NCBI RefSeq assembly: GCF_052088025.1
Contig: NZ_JBQCYD010000002.1
Span: 31,135-95,134 of the forward strand
DNA: 64,000 nucleotides
Direction of reading: 5' to 3'
From: Anaeromonas sp052088025
Lineage (GTDB): Bacteria; Bacillota; Clostridia; Tissierellales; SIT17
Under the pieces are notes generated by a model, which had not been told where the DNA came from, did not search any database, and was given only the letters and a program-made list of their open reading frames with translations. The position numbers and the translations under genes were made by a program. Positions 1 through 8,139 of this stretch are shown in pieces. Numbering within the stretch: position 1 is the stretch's first letter; the number at the start of each line of letters is the position of its first letter.

Positions 1-864
1 ACATCTAAGGTTGATGATATAATAAAACAATATCAAAAAATTGATGAAGAACTTTTTGAAGAATTAGAAGAAGTTCTTATTATGGCAGATGTAGGATTTG
101 AAACTACTGAAAAGATAATAGAAAATGTGAAAGATAAGGTGAGGGAAAGAAAACTTACTGAAGCTAGTGATGTTAAGGGAGTTTTAAAGGAAGAATTAAA
201 AGAAATACTAGAAAATGTTGATGGAAGTAGCAAATTAAATATAGAGCCTTCACCTTCTGTAATATTAGTAGTAGGAGTAAATGGTGTAGGAAAGACTACT
301 ACTATTGGAAAATTAGCTTATAGATATAGAAACAAAGGCAAAAGTATACTTATTGCTGCCGGGGATACTTTTAGAGCAGCTGCAATAGAACAACTGAATG
401 AATGGACTACAAGGGCTAATGTTGATCTTATTTCTCACAAAGAAGGCTCTGATCCTGCTGCTGTCATATTTGATGGTATTCAAGCAGCTAAGGCTAGAGA
501 AACTGATATTTTAATATGTGATACAGCAGGAAGGCTTCATAATAAAAAGAATCTTATGAATGAATTAAATAAAATAATGAGAATTGTAGAAAGAGAATAT
601 CCTGAAGCTACAAAAGAAATATTACTTGTATTAGATGCTACTACAGGTCAAAATGCTGTAATGCAAGCAAAGGTTTTTAAAGAAGCTTGTAATATAAGTG
701 GAATTGCACTTACAAAATTGGATGGTACAGCTAAGGGTGGAGTAATTTTTGCTGTACAATCAGAATTAAATGTTCCTGTGAAACTTGTGGGTGTAGGTGA
801 AGGAGTAGATGATTTACAAGAGTTTGATAGTGAAACTTTTATAGATGCAATTTTTCCGGAATAA
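1..864 (+). CDS. ftsY: Signal recognition particle receptor FtsY (5' partial)
   Basis: This is the SRP receptor GTPase, which docks ribosome-SRP complexes at the membrane. The reading frame is open from base 1, so the start lies upstream and 287 residues are visible. The N-terminal helical (N) domain is followed by the SRP-type GTPase: the P-loop GVNGVGKTT, the DTAGR motif and the guanine motif TKLDGTAKGG near the C-terminus. The first in-frame ATG (82) falls inside the NG domain and is not the start. It heads the usual ftsY-ylxM-ffh order, so smc would be expected just upstream. Identification is firm; only the missing N-terminus is uncertain. Confidence 0.96.
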   Translation, partial: TSKVDDIIKQYQKIDEELFEELEEVLIMADVGFETTEKIIENVKDKVRERKLTEASDVKGVLKEELKEILENVDGSSKLNIEPSPSVILVVGVNGVGKTTTIGKLAYRYRNKGKSILIAAGDTFRAAAIEQLNEWTTRANVDLISHKEGSDPAAVIFDGIQAAKARETDILICDTAGRLHNKKNLMNELNKIMRIVEREYPEATKEILLVLDATTGQNAVMQAKVFKEACNISGIALTKLDGTAKGGVIFAVQSELNVPVKLVGVGEGVDDLQEFDSETFIDAIFPE

Positions 865-868
865 ATAT

Positions 869-897
869 TTGACAAATATAAAAAAATGTTATACAAT
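869..897 (+). promoter_or_regulatory. Predicted sigma-A promoter for ylxM-ffh
   Basis: TTGACA at 869-874 and TACAAT at 892-897 are separated by exactly 17 bases, about 60 bases before ylxM. It probably starts the ylxM-ffh-rpsP transcript. This is read by eye from consensus match only. Confidence 0.6.
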
Positions 898-930
898 ACA
901 TCTGTCAAGTTAATAGCTTTACAGATGTAT
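896..930 (+). terminator. Hairpin after ftsY, overlapping the ylxM promoter
   Basis: A 10-base perfect stem (896-905 with 921-930) is followed by TTATTATT. It would act on transcripts reading through from ftsY. Because the left arm overlaps the -10 box, transcripts from the promoter at 869-897 would not contain the whole hairpin. Confidence 0.55.
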
Positions 931-958
931 TTATTATTACAATGAAAAGGTTGATTTT

Positions 959-1333
959 ATGTTTGAAAAAGTAGTGGAGATTGGTTTATTGTTTGATTTT
1001 TATGGTAAGCTATTAAGTTTAAGGCAATTTCAAGCTATTGAATTGTATTATATACATGATTTAACATTGACCGAAATTGGTGAGCAACTAGAAATAAGCA
1101 GGCAAGGAGCTTATGATTTAGTTAAAAGGGCTGAAGGGTTTTTATATAAATATGAAGATACTTTAGGGCTTGTAGAAAGATTTGAATTAAACAGAAAAAA
1201 AGCACAGGAATTAAGGATTTTACTCCAAAAATTAAAAACTGATTCTAATATAATTAATGATGAAAATAAAAAAACATTTGATGAAATAGACTTAATCATT
1301 AAGCAATTACTTGGAAATCAGGAGGTGAAATAA
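959..1333 (+). CDS. ylxM: YlxM family helix-turn-helix protein
   Basis: This small predicted DNA-binding protein (124 residues) is found beside ffh in most Firmicutes and Mycoplasma (P13 family). It has been proposed to act with the SRP. A sigma-region-4-like helix-turn-helix is visible at about residues 33-60 (LTEIGEQLEISRQGAYDLVKRAE). The rest is helical, with a charged C-terminal tail. Its stop overlaps the ffh start (TAATG), which implies translational coupling. The family and position are clear; the molecular role is still poorly defined for the family. Confidence 0.92.
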   Translation: MFEKVVEIGLLFDFYGKLLSLRQFQAIELYYIHDLTLTEIGEQLEISRQGAYDLVKRAEGFLYKYEDTLGLVERFELNRKKAQELRILLQKLKTDSNIINDENKKTFDEIDLIIKQLLGNQEVK

Positions 1334-2676
1334 TGGTATTTGAAAGTTTAGGTGAAAAGCTTCAGAAAACTCTTGGAAAGTTAAAAGGTAAGGGTAAATT
1401 AAACGAAAAAGATGTAAAAGAAGCAATGAGGGAAGTAAAACTTGCACTTCTTGAAGCAGATGTTAACTTTAAAGTTGTAAAAAACTTTGTTAATAAAGTA
1501 AAAGAGAGATCTATAGGTCAAGAAGTTATGGAAAGTCTGACTCCTGGTCAACAAGTTATAAAAATTGTTAATGAAGAACTTACAGAACTTATGGGTAAAG
1601 AAGAAAGCAAAATAAATTTTTCTGATAATCCACCAACTATAATCATGCTCTGTGGACTTCAAGGGGCAGGTAAAACTACTTTATCAGGAAAACTTGGAAA
1701 TTTACTTAAAAAGAAAGGTAAAAGACCACTCTTAGTAGCTTGTGATATATATAGGCCAGCAGCAATTAAGCAACTTGAAGTTGTAGGAAAGCAAGTAGAT
1801 ATTCCGGTGTTTACCATGGGTGATAAGCAAGACCCTGTAAATATTGCTAAAGCAGGAGTTGAACATGCTAAGAAGAATGGTAATGATTTAGTAATCATAG
1901 ATACAGCAGGTAGACTTCACATTGATGAAGGGTTAATGGATGAACTTGGGAATATAAAAGAAAATATAAAACCAAATGAAATTTTACTTGTAGTTGATGC
2001 AATGACTGGTCAAGATGCTGTGACAGTTGCAGAAAGCTTCGATGAAAAATTAAACATAGATGGTGTAGTACTTACAAAACTAGATGGTGATGCAAGAGGA
2101 GGAGCTGCTTTATCAATTAGAGCAGTAACAGGAAAACCTCTAAAATTTGTAGGTATGGGCGAAAAATTAGATGATTTAGAACCATTTCATCCTGATAGGA
2201 TGGCATCAAGAATTCTTGGAATGGGAGATGTTTTATCTCTTATTGAGAAGGCTCAAGCAAATATTGATCAAAAAAAAGCTATGGAACTTGAAAAGAAACT
2301 TAGAACTCAACAATTTACTTTTGATGATTTCCTAGATCAATTAGAACAAATGAAAAATATGGGGCCTATGAGTCAAATTTTAGAAATGATTCCAGGAATG
2401 AATAATAAACAAATGAAAAACTTTAATGTAGATGATAAAGAACTAGTTAAAATAGAAGCTATTATCAAATCAATGACTAAAGGTGAAAGAACAGAACCTG
2501 CTATTATTGATGGAAGTAGAAGAAAGAGAATAGCTCGTGGTAGTGGTACTAATATACAAGATGTAAATAGACTTTTAAAGCAATTTAAAGAAACTAAGAA
2601 AATGATGAAGAAATTTTCTAGTATGGAAAAAAGTATGAAAAAAAAGGGAAGTATGAACTTGCCATTTTTTAAATAA
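1333..2676 (+). CDS. ffh: Signal recognition particle protein Ffh
   Basis: Ffh is the SRP54 GTPase that binds signal peptides and the 4.5S/6S RNA and hands ribosomes to FtsY. At 447 residues it has normal length. The N domain (1-90) precedes the G domain with P-loop GLQGAGKTT (about 107), DTAGR (about 190) and TKLDGDARGG (about 245). The methionine-rich M domain ends the protein, with the RNA-binding GSGT segment near 405. The ribosome site GGAGGTG lies at the end of ylxM. No SRP RNA gene was recognised in the window. Confidence 0.97.
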   Translation: MVFESLGEKLQKTLGKLKGKGKLNEKDVKEAMREVKLALLEADVNFKVVKNFVNKVKERSIGQEVMESLTPGQQVIKIVNEELTELMGKEESKINFSDNPPTIIMLCGLQGAGKTTLSGKLGNLLKKKGKRPLLVACDIYRPAAIKQLEVVGKQVDIPVFTMGDKQDPVNIAKAGVEHAKKNGNDLVIIDTAGRLHIDEGLMDELGNIKENIKPNEILLVVDAMTGQDAVTVAESFDEKLNIDGVVLTKLDGDARGGAALSIRAVTGKPLKFVGMGEKLDDLEPFHPDRMASRILGMGDVLSLIEKAQANIDQKKAMELEKKLRTQQFTFDDFLDQLEQMKNMGPMSQILEMIPGMNNKQMKNFNVDDKELVKIEAIIKSMTKGERTEPAIIDGSRRKRIARGSGTNIQDVNRLLKQFKETKKMMKKFSSMEKSMKKKGSMNLPFFK

Positions 2677-2705
2677 ATATATAAGATTTAAAGGAGGTGA
2701 AATTA

Positions 2706-2975
2706 ATGTCAGTTAAAATAAGATTAAAAAGAATGGGAGCTAAAAAGAGACCTTTTTACAGAATTGTAGTTGCAGATTCTCGTTCTCCAAGAGATGGAAG
2801 ATTTATTGAAGAAATTGGTTATTATAATCCTATTTCAGAACCTAAAGAAATTAAAATAGATGATGAAAGAGCAATTGAGTGGTTAAGTAATGGTGCAAAA
2901 CCAACTGATACTGTAAACAGTCTTTTCAAAAACAATGGTGTTATTCAAAAATTTGAAGAATCCAAAAAAGCATAA
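2706..2975 (+). CDS. rpsP: Small ribosomal subunit protein bS16
   Basis: bS16 is a 30S assembly protein, 89 residues here, with the conserved start SVKIRLKRMGAKKRPFYRIV. An upstream in-frame GTG (2697) lies inside the Shine-Dalgarno AAGGAGGTG, so ATG 2706 is the real start. It sits 29 bases after ffh and 21 bases before khpA in the same operon, as in Bacillus. Confidence 0.97.
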   Translation: MSVKIRLKRMGAKKRPFYRIVVADSRSPRDGRFIEEIGYYNPISEPKEIKIDDERAIEWLSNGAKPTDTVNSLFKNNGVIQKFEESKKA

Positions 2976-2996
2976 TAGCTTTTAGGGGGTGAAAAG

Positions 2997-3224
2997 TTGA
3001 AAGATTTAGTAGAAATGATTGCGAAATCACTTGTAGATGATCCAGATGCTGTAGAAGTAAATGAAGTAGAAGGATCTCAATCAGTTATTATAGAAGTAAA
3101 GGTAGCCCCAGATGATATGGGTAAGATAATTGGTAAACAAGGGAGAATAGCTAAAGCTATAAGAACTGTTGTTAAGGCAGCTGCTATAAAAGAAAATAAA
3201 AGAGTAGTTGTAGAGATTATATAA
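2997..3224 (+). CDS. khpA: KH-domain RNA-binding protein KhpA (YlqC)
   Basis: KhpA is a 75-residue single KH-domain RNA-binding protein. In Firmicutes it pairs with KhpB/Jag and affects cell elongation and small-RNA biology. The GxxG loop appears as GKIIGKQGR at about residues 42-50. It starts with TTG, 6 bases after AGGGGGTG. A strong terminator begins at its stop codon. Family and position between rpsP and rimM are as expected. Confidence 0.93.
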   Translation: MKDLVEMIAKSLVDDPDAVEVNEVEGSQSVIIEVKVAPDDMGKIIGKQGRIAKAIRTVVKAAAIKENKRVVVEII

Positions 3225-3251
3225 AGAGATTAGTTTAACTAATCTCTTTTT
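3223..3251 (+). terminator. Rho-independent terminator after khpA
   Basis: A 12-base stem with a 3-base loop is followed by a T run. It starts inside the khpA stop codon and would separate ylxM-khpA from rimM-trmD. Confidence 0.8.
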
Positions 3252-3275
3252 TAAATATTTAGAGGAGTTATAGAT

Positions 3276-3767
3276 ATGAATAAAATAAAAGTTGGAAAAA
3301 TAATCAATACTCATGGATTAAAAGGTGAATTAAAGATATTAGCTCTAACAGATGATGAAAATAGATTTGAAGATTTAAATGAAATTTATATTGAAGATAC
3401 TAAATATACTATAGAAAAAGTTAGATATAAAAAGAATTTTCCTATGATAAAATTTAAAGAGTTCTCTGATATAAATGAAGTCTTGAAATTTAAGGATAAA
3501 TATATTTATATAGATGAAAAAGATTTAGTTGAATTAGAAAAGGATAGTTATTTTATATTTCAAATAAAAGGTCTAATGGTAAAAACTGTAGATGGATTAG
3601 AGATAGGAATAGTAAAGGATGTTCTAAGTCCAGGTGCAAATGATGTGTATGTCGTAGATGGTAAGGAGAAAGATCATCTCATTCCAGCAGTAAAAGAATT
3701 TATAAAAGATATTAACTTAGATGAAGGGCATATAATTATAAAACCTATAGAGGGGTTACTTGAATGA
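3276..3767 (+). CDS. rimM: Ribosome maturation factor RimM
   Basis: RimM assists maturation of the 30S head domain by binding uS19. The protein has 163 residues. The N-terminal RimM barrel begins VGKIINTHGLKGELKI, and the C-terminal PRC-barrel segment includes DVLSPGANDVYVVDG. RBS AGAGGAG lies upstream of the ATG. Its last four bases overlap the trmD start (ATGA), so the two are probably translationally coupled. Confidence 0.96.
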   Translation: MNKIKVGKIINTHGLKGELKILALTDDENRFEDLNEIYIEDTKYTIEKVRYKKNFPMIKFKEFSDINEVLKFKDKYIYIDEKDLVELEKDSYFIFQIKGLMVKTVDGLEIGIVKDVLSPGANDVYVVDGKEKDHLIPAVKEFIKDINLDEGHIIIKPIEGLLE

Positions 3768-4444
3768 AAATAGATGTCTTAACTCTTTTTCCTCAGATGT
3801 TTGATTCTGTTTTAGGAGAAAGTATTACAGGTAAAGCAATAAAAAACAAGATAGTAGATATAAATTATATCAACATAAGAGACTTTTCAAATAATAAACA
3901 CAATAAAGTAGATGATTATCCTTTTGGTGGAGGTCCAGGTATGGTAATGAAACCAGGTCCTATATATAGGGCTATAGAAAGTGTTAAAAAAGAAAATACC
4001 AGAGTGGTCTATCTTTCCCCCAAGGGCCAGGTCTACAATCAAAGTCTTGCAAATGAGTTTTCAAAAGAAAATCATATAATCTTTTTATGTGGACATTATG
4101 AAGGAATAGACAATAGGATAATAGAAAATTATATAACAGATATGGTTTCTATAGGTGATTATGTTTTAACTGGTGGAGAAATACCTGCAATGGCAGTGAT
4201 AGATTCTATAGTAAGGTTACTTCCAGGAGTATTAAAGAGTGAAGAGTCATTTAAAGATGAATCTCACTATAATGGCCTCTTAGAAGCACCTCAATATACA
4301 AGACCACGGGATTTTAATGGATATTTAGTTCCTGAAATCTTATTTTCTGGAGATCATAAAAGAGTTGACGATTGGAGAAAAGAAGAATCTTTTAAACTCA
4401 CTAAAAAAAATAGACCTGATTTACTTAAAAACCATGATAGATAA
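3764..4444 (+). CDS. trmD: tRNA (guanine-N1-)-methyltransferase TrmD
   Basis: TrmD makes m1G37 in tRNAs with a G at position 36, using S-adenosylmethionine, and so protects the reading frame. At 226 residues it is a little shorter than the E. coli enzyme. The SPOUT trefoil-knot motifs LSPKGQVYNQ, LCGHYEGIDNR and SIGDYVLTGGE are all present, as is the start MKIDVLTLFPQMF. Usually rplS follows at once. Here the operon stops at a very strong bidirectional terminator and 3.7 kb of lysine/dipicolinate genes intervene. Confidence 0.97.
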   Translation: MKIDVLTLFPQMFDSVLGESITGKAIKNKIVDINYINIRDFSNNKHNKVDDYPFGGGPGMVMKPGPIYRAIESVKKENTRVVYLSPKGQVYNQSLANEFSKENHIIFLCGHYEGIDNRIIENYITDMVSIGDYVLTGGEIPAMAVIDSIVRLLPGVLKSEESFKDESHYNGLLEAPQYTRPRDFNGYLVPEILFSGDHKRVDDWRKEESFKLTKKNRPDLLKNHDR

Positions 4445-4472
4445 AGAATATTCTTTATCTATCATGGTTTTT
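4427..4472. terminator. Bidirectional terminator between trmD and dapA
   Basis: This is a perfect 46-base palindrome with A-rich and T-rich flanks, overlapping the trmD stop. The flanks allow it to end both trmD (+) and dapA (-) transcripts. Confidence 0.85.
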
Positions 4473-4481
4473 ATTTTATAA

Positions 4482-5357
4482 TTATAAAATATCTAATTTT
4501 TTTAAATTATCTCTTATAATTTCAAGTTCTTTTTTTCTTGCATCTATAAGTGGAAGTCTTACACCTCCTACCTTTATATCTATCATATTAAGAGCTGATT
4601 TGATAGGAACAGGATTTGAGACTATAAATAAATCTCTAAATATATCTAATAATTTAAAATGTATTTTCTTAGCTTTTTCTACATTTCCTTCTATAAAGAA
4701 ATTTATCATATTATTCATTTCTTTTCCTACAATATGAGAACATACACTTACTACTCCATAAACTCCAACTGCCATAGATGGAAGTAGAGAAATATCATCT
4801 CCGGAATAAACTTTAAAATCTTCTGGTGTTCTCTTTACAATATCAGCTATTTGACTTATATTCCCACTAGCTTCCTTTAGGGCAACAATATTATTGATTT
4901 TTGATAGCTTTTCTACGGTTTCTGGCAACATATTACAAGCAGTTCTTCCTGGAACATTATATAGCATTATAGGCAAATCTACTTTCTCAGCTATTTCTTT
5001 AAAATGAGCATATAAAGAATTTTGACAAGGTTTATTATAATATGGAGTAACTATTAATAAACCATCAACTCCAGCTTCCTTTGCTTCTATAGCATTTTTA
5101 ATAGTTTCATCAGTAGCATTTGTTCCTACTCCTGCTATGATAGGTATATTTACATTTTCTTTTATTTTTTTGTATAATTTTATCTTTTCTTCTGCTTTAA
5201 GAGTTGGAGCTTCTCCTGTAGTACCTGTAATAACTAAGGCAGTATTCCCTATTTCAACGAGCTTTTTAGCAAGTGATATAGCACTTTCATAATTAACATT
5301 TAAATTTTCATCAAAAGGTGTAACCATAGCTGTAATCATTCTTCCCCAATTAGTCAT
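4482..5357 (-). CDS. dapA: 4-hydroxy-tetrahydrodipicolinate synthase DapA
   Basis: DapA condenses pyruvate with aspartate semialdehyde, the first committed step to diaminopimelate, lysine and dipicolinate. At 291 residues it has typical length. Visible are GTTGEAPTL near the N-terminus, the Schiff-base lysine in ALKEASG (about 161) and the tyrosine segment LYNVPGRTACN (about 133). It reads opposite to its surroundings, from RBS AAGGAG. Its neighbours dpaA and dpaB use the same precursor, so this copy may serve spore dipicolinate. A sigma-K-like promoter lies upstream (see 5403-5429). Confidence 0.96.
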   Translation of the reverse strand: MTNWGRMITAMVTPFDENLNVNYESAISLAKKLVEIGNTALVITGTTGEAPTLKAEEKIKLYKKIKENVNIPIIAGVGTNATDETIKNAIEAKEAGVDGLLIVTPYYNKPCQNSLYAHFKEIAEKVDLPIMLYNVPGRTACNMLPETVEKLSKINNIVALKEASGNISQIADIVKRTPEDFKVYSGDDISLLPSMAVGVYGVVSVCSHIVGKEMNNMINFFIEGNVEKAKKIHFKLLDIFRDLFIVSNPVPIKSALNMIDIKVGGVRLPLIDARKKELEIIRDNLKKLDIL

Positions 5358-5402
5358 TTATAATCTCCTTTCAAATAAAAAACAAAATTTATTTCATAAT
5401 AG

Positions 5403-5429
5403 TATTTTATGTTAATGCTTTTTATATGT
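5403..5429 (-). promoter_or_regulatory. Possible sigma-K promoter of dapA
   Basis: Reading the minus strand, AC (5429-5428), a 16-base spacer, then CATAAAATA (5411-5403) matches the sigma-K pattern AC-N16-CATAnnnTA. It lies 46 bases before the dapA start. Such a short pattern can occur by chance in AT-rich DNA; the matching site upstream of dpaA makes it more credible. Confidence 0.35.
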
Positions 5430-5556
5430 TCTTAACTATATGTGATTTAACCATTTTATAAATTATGAATATCATATAAGAGAAGGGCAAATTTAAATAA
5501 AAATTAAATTGCTGAACTTCTAATAGCAAGAAATCATAAGTATTAGGAGTGATATT

Positions 5557-6555
5557 ATGAATATTATTGTACAAAAATATGGTGGAACATCTCTTAGAGA
5601 AATTTCTAATAAAAGCAAATTTTTATTTCATATAAGAGAATGTATAAATAAAGGAAATAAACTAGTTGTAGTTGTTTCAGCTATAGGAAGAAAGGGAGAA
5701 GCTTACGCGACAGATACACTCATTGAACAATTAGAAAAAATTAGTAGTAAAATCAATCCAAAGAAAAAAGATCTTATCATGTCTTGTGGTGAAATAATAT
5801 CTGCAGCTACTATTGGTCATTTATTAGATAGTGAAAACATTCCTTGTGAGGTTTTAACAGGCTATCAAGCTGGAATATTGACAGATGATAATTTTACTAA
5901 GTCTAAAATATTAAATATAGATACCTCTATAATAAATAAATATCTTAATCAAAACAAAGTTGTCGTTGTAGCAGGGTTTCAAGGAAAGACAATAAAGGAT
6001 GAAATAACTACTTTAGGTAGAGGTGGTAGTGATACAACAGCAGTAGCTTTAGGAAGCTATTTAAAGGCTGATAGGGTAGATATATTTACAGATGTAGAAG
6101 GAGTTGCCTTTATAGATCCTAATTTAATAAAAAATCCTAAATATATTAAAGAAATCTCCTATGATGATATGTATAAATTAGCAATAAACGGTGTTTCTGT
6201 TCTTCATCCTAGAGCTGTGATGATTGGTAAGGAGTATGATACTAAAATACAAATACGTTCAACTAATTTAAAAAAGAAAGGTACTATAGTTACTAATCTA
6301 GATAATCAAAAAACAAATAAAGTTTTAGGTATAGCTATAAAAAATGAAAATAATAAAACTATAATTTCTGTTTTATTTAATAATATTTATAGGGATACAA
6401 TAATAAAAAAAGCATCTGAATATATAAATAAAGAATATAAAAAAAGTCAGAGAAATATTGATGTCATATACGATCAAGATAAAGTATCATTTATAATTGA
6501 TTGCAATCAATTATATTATCATATTAATAAATTATATAATTTATTTTCAAATTAA
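5557..6555 (+). CDS. Aspartokinase with reduced regulatory domain
   Basis: Aspartokinase phosphorylates aspartate, the first step of the aspartate family pathway. The amino-acid kinase domain is intact: KYGGTS at residues 8-13, the GFQGK segment, GRGGSDTTA (about 155-163), FTDVEG and the helix with LHPRAV. The protein has only 332 residues, against about 400 for Bacillus DapG. The region after residue 255 looks like one degenerate ACT unit instead of two, so feedback control may be altered. It diverges from dapA and converges on dpaB. Position suggests a sporulation (DapG-like) role; the name dapG is inference and is not assigned. Confidence 0.88.
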   Translation: MNIIVQKYGGTSLREISNKSKFLFHIRECINKGNKLVVVVSAIGRKGEAYATDTLIEQLEKISSKINPKKKDLIMSCGEIISAATIGHLLDSENIPCEVLTGYQAGILTDDNFTKSKILNIDTSIINKYLNQNKVVVVAGFQGKTIKDEITTLGRGGSDTTAVALGSYLKADRVDIFTDVEGVAFIDPNLIKNPKYIKEISYDDMYKLAINGVSVLHPRAVMIGKEYDTKIQIRSTNLKKKGTIVTNLDNQKTNKVLGIAIKNENNKTIISVLFNNIYRDTIIKKASEYINKEYKKSQRNIDVIYDQDKVSFIIDCNQLYYHINKLYNLFSN

Positions 6556-6583
6556 AAAAATCTATCATATGATAGATTTTTTT
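6554..6583. terminator. Bidirectional terminator between the aspartokinase gene and dpaB
   Basis: A perfect 30-base palindrome begins with seven A and ends with seven T, lying between two convergent genes. It should work in both directions. Confidence 0.85.
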
Positions 6584-6591
6584 AATTATTT

Positions 6592-7167
6592 TCATAAAAT
6601 AGGTTGTATTTGATTTCCATTCAATGCTTCTTCAATGGTAGGTTTTATTTTATCAAAATGTGATACTAATGATTTGGGTTTTTTAAATGGTGCATCTTGA
6701 TTAAAAGGTACAAAATATATATTTTTAGCATTCATAAGCAATCCAATATTTTTTAAGCTAGCACCTAAACCATCATTTGTAGCTATAGAAAGAACTACTG
6801 GTTTATTATTTCTTATATGGGCTTTCACAGCCATAGTAACAGCACCATCTGTTATGCCATTTGCAAGTTTTGCAATTGTATTTCCACTACAAGGTGCAAC
6901 TATTAATAAATCTAAATCTAATTTTGGACCTATTGGCTCTGATTCCACTATATTTTTAATAATATCTTTATTTGTAATTTTTTTAAATTTATCTTTCCAT
7001 TCTTTTGCACTTCCAAATCTAGTATCATAAATATCGACTGATTCTGAAATTATGGGATATATGTCGCATCCTTCTTTAGCTAGCTTTTCTATTTCAGGAA
7101 ACACATTATGAAAATTACAAAATGAACCTGTTATTGCAAAACCAATTTTTTTATTTTTTAATGACAT
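6592..7167 (-). CDS. dpaB: Dipicolinate synthase subunit B (SpoVFB)
   Basis: This is the flavoprotein-like subunit of dipicolinate synthase, which makes the calcium-chelating dipicolinic acid of the spore core. The protein has 191 residues. The flavoprotein fold is recognisable from GFAITGSFCNFHNVFPEIE at the N-terminus, APCSGNTIAKLANGITD (about 91-107) and AVKAHIRNNKPVVL. It overlaps dpaA by one base, so the two are translationally coupled in the order dpaA-dpaB. It supports the inference that the organism forms endospores. Confidence 0.95.
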   Translation of the reverse strand: MSLKNKKIGFAITGSFCNFHNVFPEIEKLAKEGCDIYPIISESVDIYDTRFGSAKEWKDKFKKITNKDIIKNIVESEPIGPKLDLDLLIVAPCSGNTIAKLANGITDGAVTMAVKAHIRNNKPVVLSIATNDGLGASLKNIGLLMNAKNIYFVPFNQDAPFKKPKSLVSHFDKIKPTIEEALNGNQIQPIL

Positions 7168-8015
7168 TATAACATCTTCCTTTCCTCAATAATATTATAA
7201 ATAGTATCTTTTATTATTTTTGCAGCAGTAATTGGAGCTACCTTTCCTGGAAGTCCTAATGCCCAATTAACATTTAAATTCATTTCTTTAGCTTTTATGA
7301 AATCTACTCCTCCTGGTTTTGAAGCAAGATCTATTATTAAAGTATCTTTATTTAAATTACATAATTCTTTTTCTTTTAGTATAAGACTAGGGATTGTATT
7401 AAATATAATATTTATATTTGATAAACTTTGATTTAATTTATATAAATCAATAGCTTTATATCCATTTGTATTTATCCAAGCAAGATCTGCTTTTTTTCTT
7501 GCAGCCACATAAGTGTTAGCGCCAATACCATTTAACATTTTAGATAAAACCTTTCCAATTCTACCATAGCCTAAAACTAAGGCATTAGAACTTGAAATTG
7601 TTACTTGTAATTTTTCCATAGCTATACTAATAGCACCTTCAGCAGTAGGTATAGCATTTAAAATTTGCATTTCTTCTCTATCAAAGTAATCAATTATATT
7701 AATATTATTACTAATACATTTATCTGAAAAATCTTTATCTATTTTACCTCCCAGTAGTAATTGATCTTTACTCATCAATTCTAATAAAGAAGTTAAATTT
7801 ATTTGTTCTTCTAAAATACTAAAGGGTAATGGTCCAATAATTATATCTGAACCTTTTATTGCATCTTCTAAAGATTCACTTTGTTTTATTCTTAAGTTTT
7901 TATTTACTTTATCAAAGCCAAACACATTAACTGGATTTTTACTTTCTAAAAGTAAATTTATTAGTTCTATACTTCTTTTATCCCCACCTAAAACAGTAAA
8001 TTTCTTATTTGACAT
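7167..8015 (-). CDS. dpaA: Dipicolinate synthase subunit A (SpoVFA)
   Basis: This is the NAD(P)-binding dehydrogenase subunit of dipicolinate synthase, active in the mother cell late in sporulation. It has 282 residues. The N-terminal DpaA domain starts KFTVLGGDKRSIEL, and a second Rossmann motif ALVLGYGRIGK lies at about 146-156. TTG-free, it starts at ATG with RBS GGAGG (minus strand). In Bacillus the operon is spoVFA-spoVFB-asd-dapG-dapA; here asd is absent from the cluster. A sigma-K-like promoter is visible just upstream. Confidence 0.95.
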   Translation of the reverse strand: MSNKKFTVLGGDKRSIELINLLLESKNPVNVFGFDKVNKNLRIKQSESLEDAIKGSDIIIGPLPFSILEEQINLTSLLELMSKDQLLLGGKIDKDFSDKCISNNINIIDYFDREEMQILNAIPTAEGAISIAMEKLQVTISSSNALVLGYGRIGKVLSKMLNGIGANTYVAARKKADLAWINTNGYKAIDLYKLNQSLSNINIIFNTIPSLILKEKELCNLNKDTLIIDLASKPGGVDFIKAKEMNLNVNWALGLPGKVAPITAAKIIKDTIYNIIEERKML

Positions 8016-8046
8016 TAGAAAACCTCCAAAAAAATTTAATTTAATA

Positions 8047-8073
8047 TATCATATGTAAGAAGATATTAAAGTG
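8047..8073 (-). promoter_or_regulatory. Possible sigma-K promoter of dpaA
   Basis: On the minus strand CAC (8073-8071), 15 bases, then CATATGATA (8055-8047) fits the mother-cell sigma-K pattern. It lies about 32 bases before the dpaA start. Bacillus spoVFA is known to be sigma-K dependent, which supports the reading. Confidence 0.4.
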
Positions 8074-8105
8074 ATATAAGAAAAAAATAAATAAATAAAA
8101 ATAAT

Positions 8106-8134
8106 TTGTAAAATAAGCTCTAGTATGCTATAAT
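8106..8134 (+). promoter_or_regulatory. Sigma-A promoter of rplS
   Basis: TTGTAA (8106-8111), a 17-base spacer and a perfect TATAAT (8129-8134) precede rplS. It gives rplS its own start, which it needs because the dipicolinate block separates it from trmD. Confidence 0.75.
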
Positions 8135-8139
8135 AACAT

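Noticed and set aside
82..864. ftsY starting at ATG 82
   Set aside because: The frame is open to base 1 with FtsY-like sequence, so this ATG is internal and the gene is cut by the window edge.
7167..8015. dpaA as a general 2-hydroxyacid or saccharopine dehydrogenase
   Set aside because: The N-terminal DpaA signature, the one-base overlap with dpaB and the nearby dapA fix it as dipicolinate synthase A.
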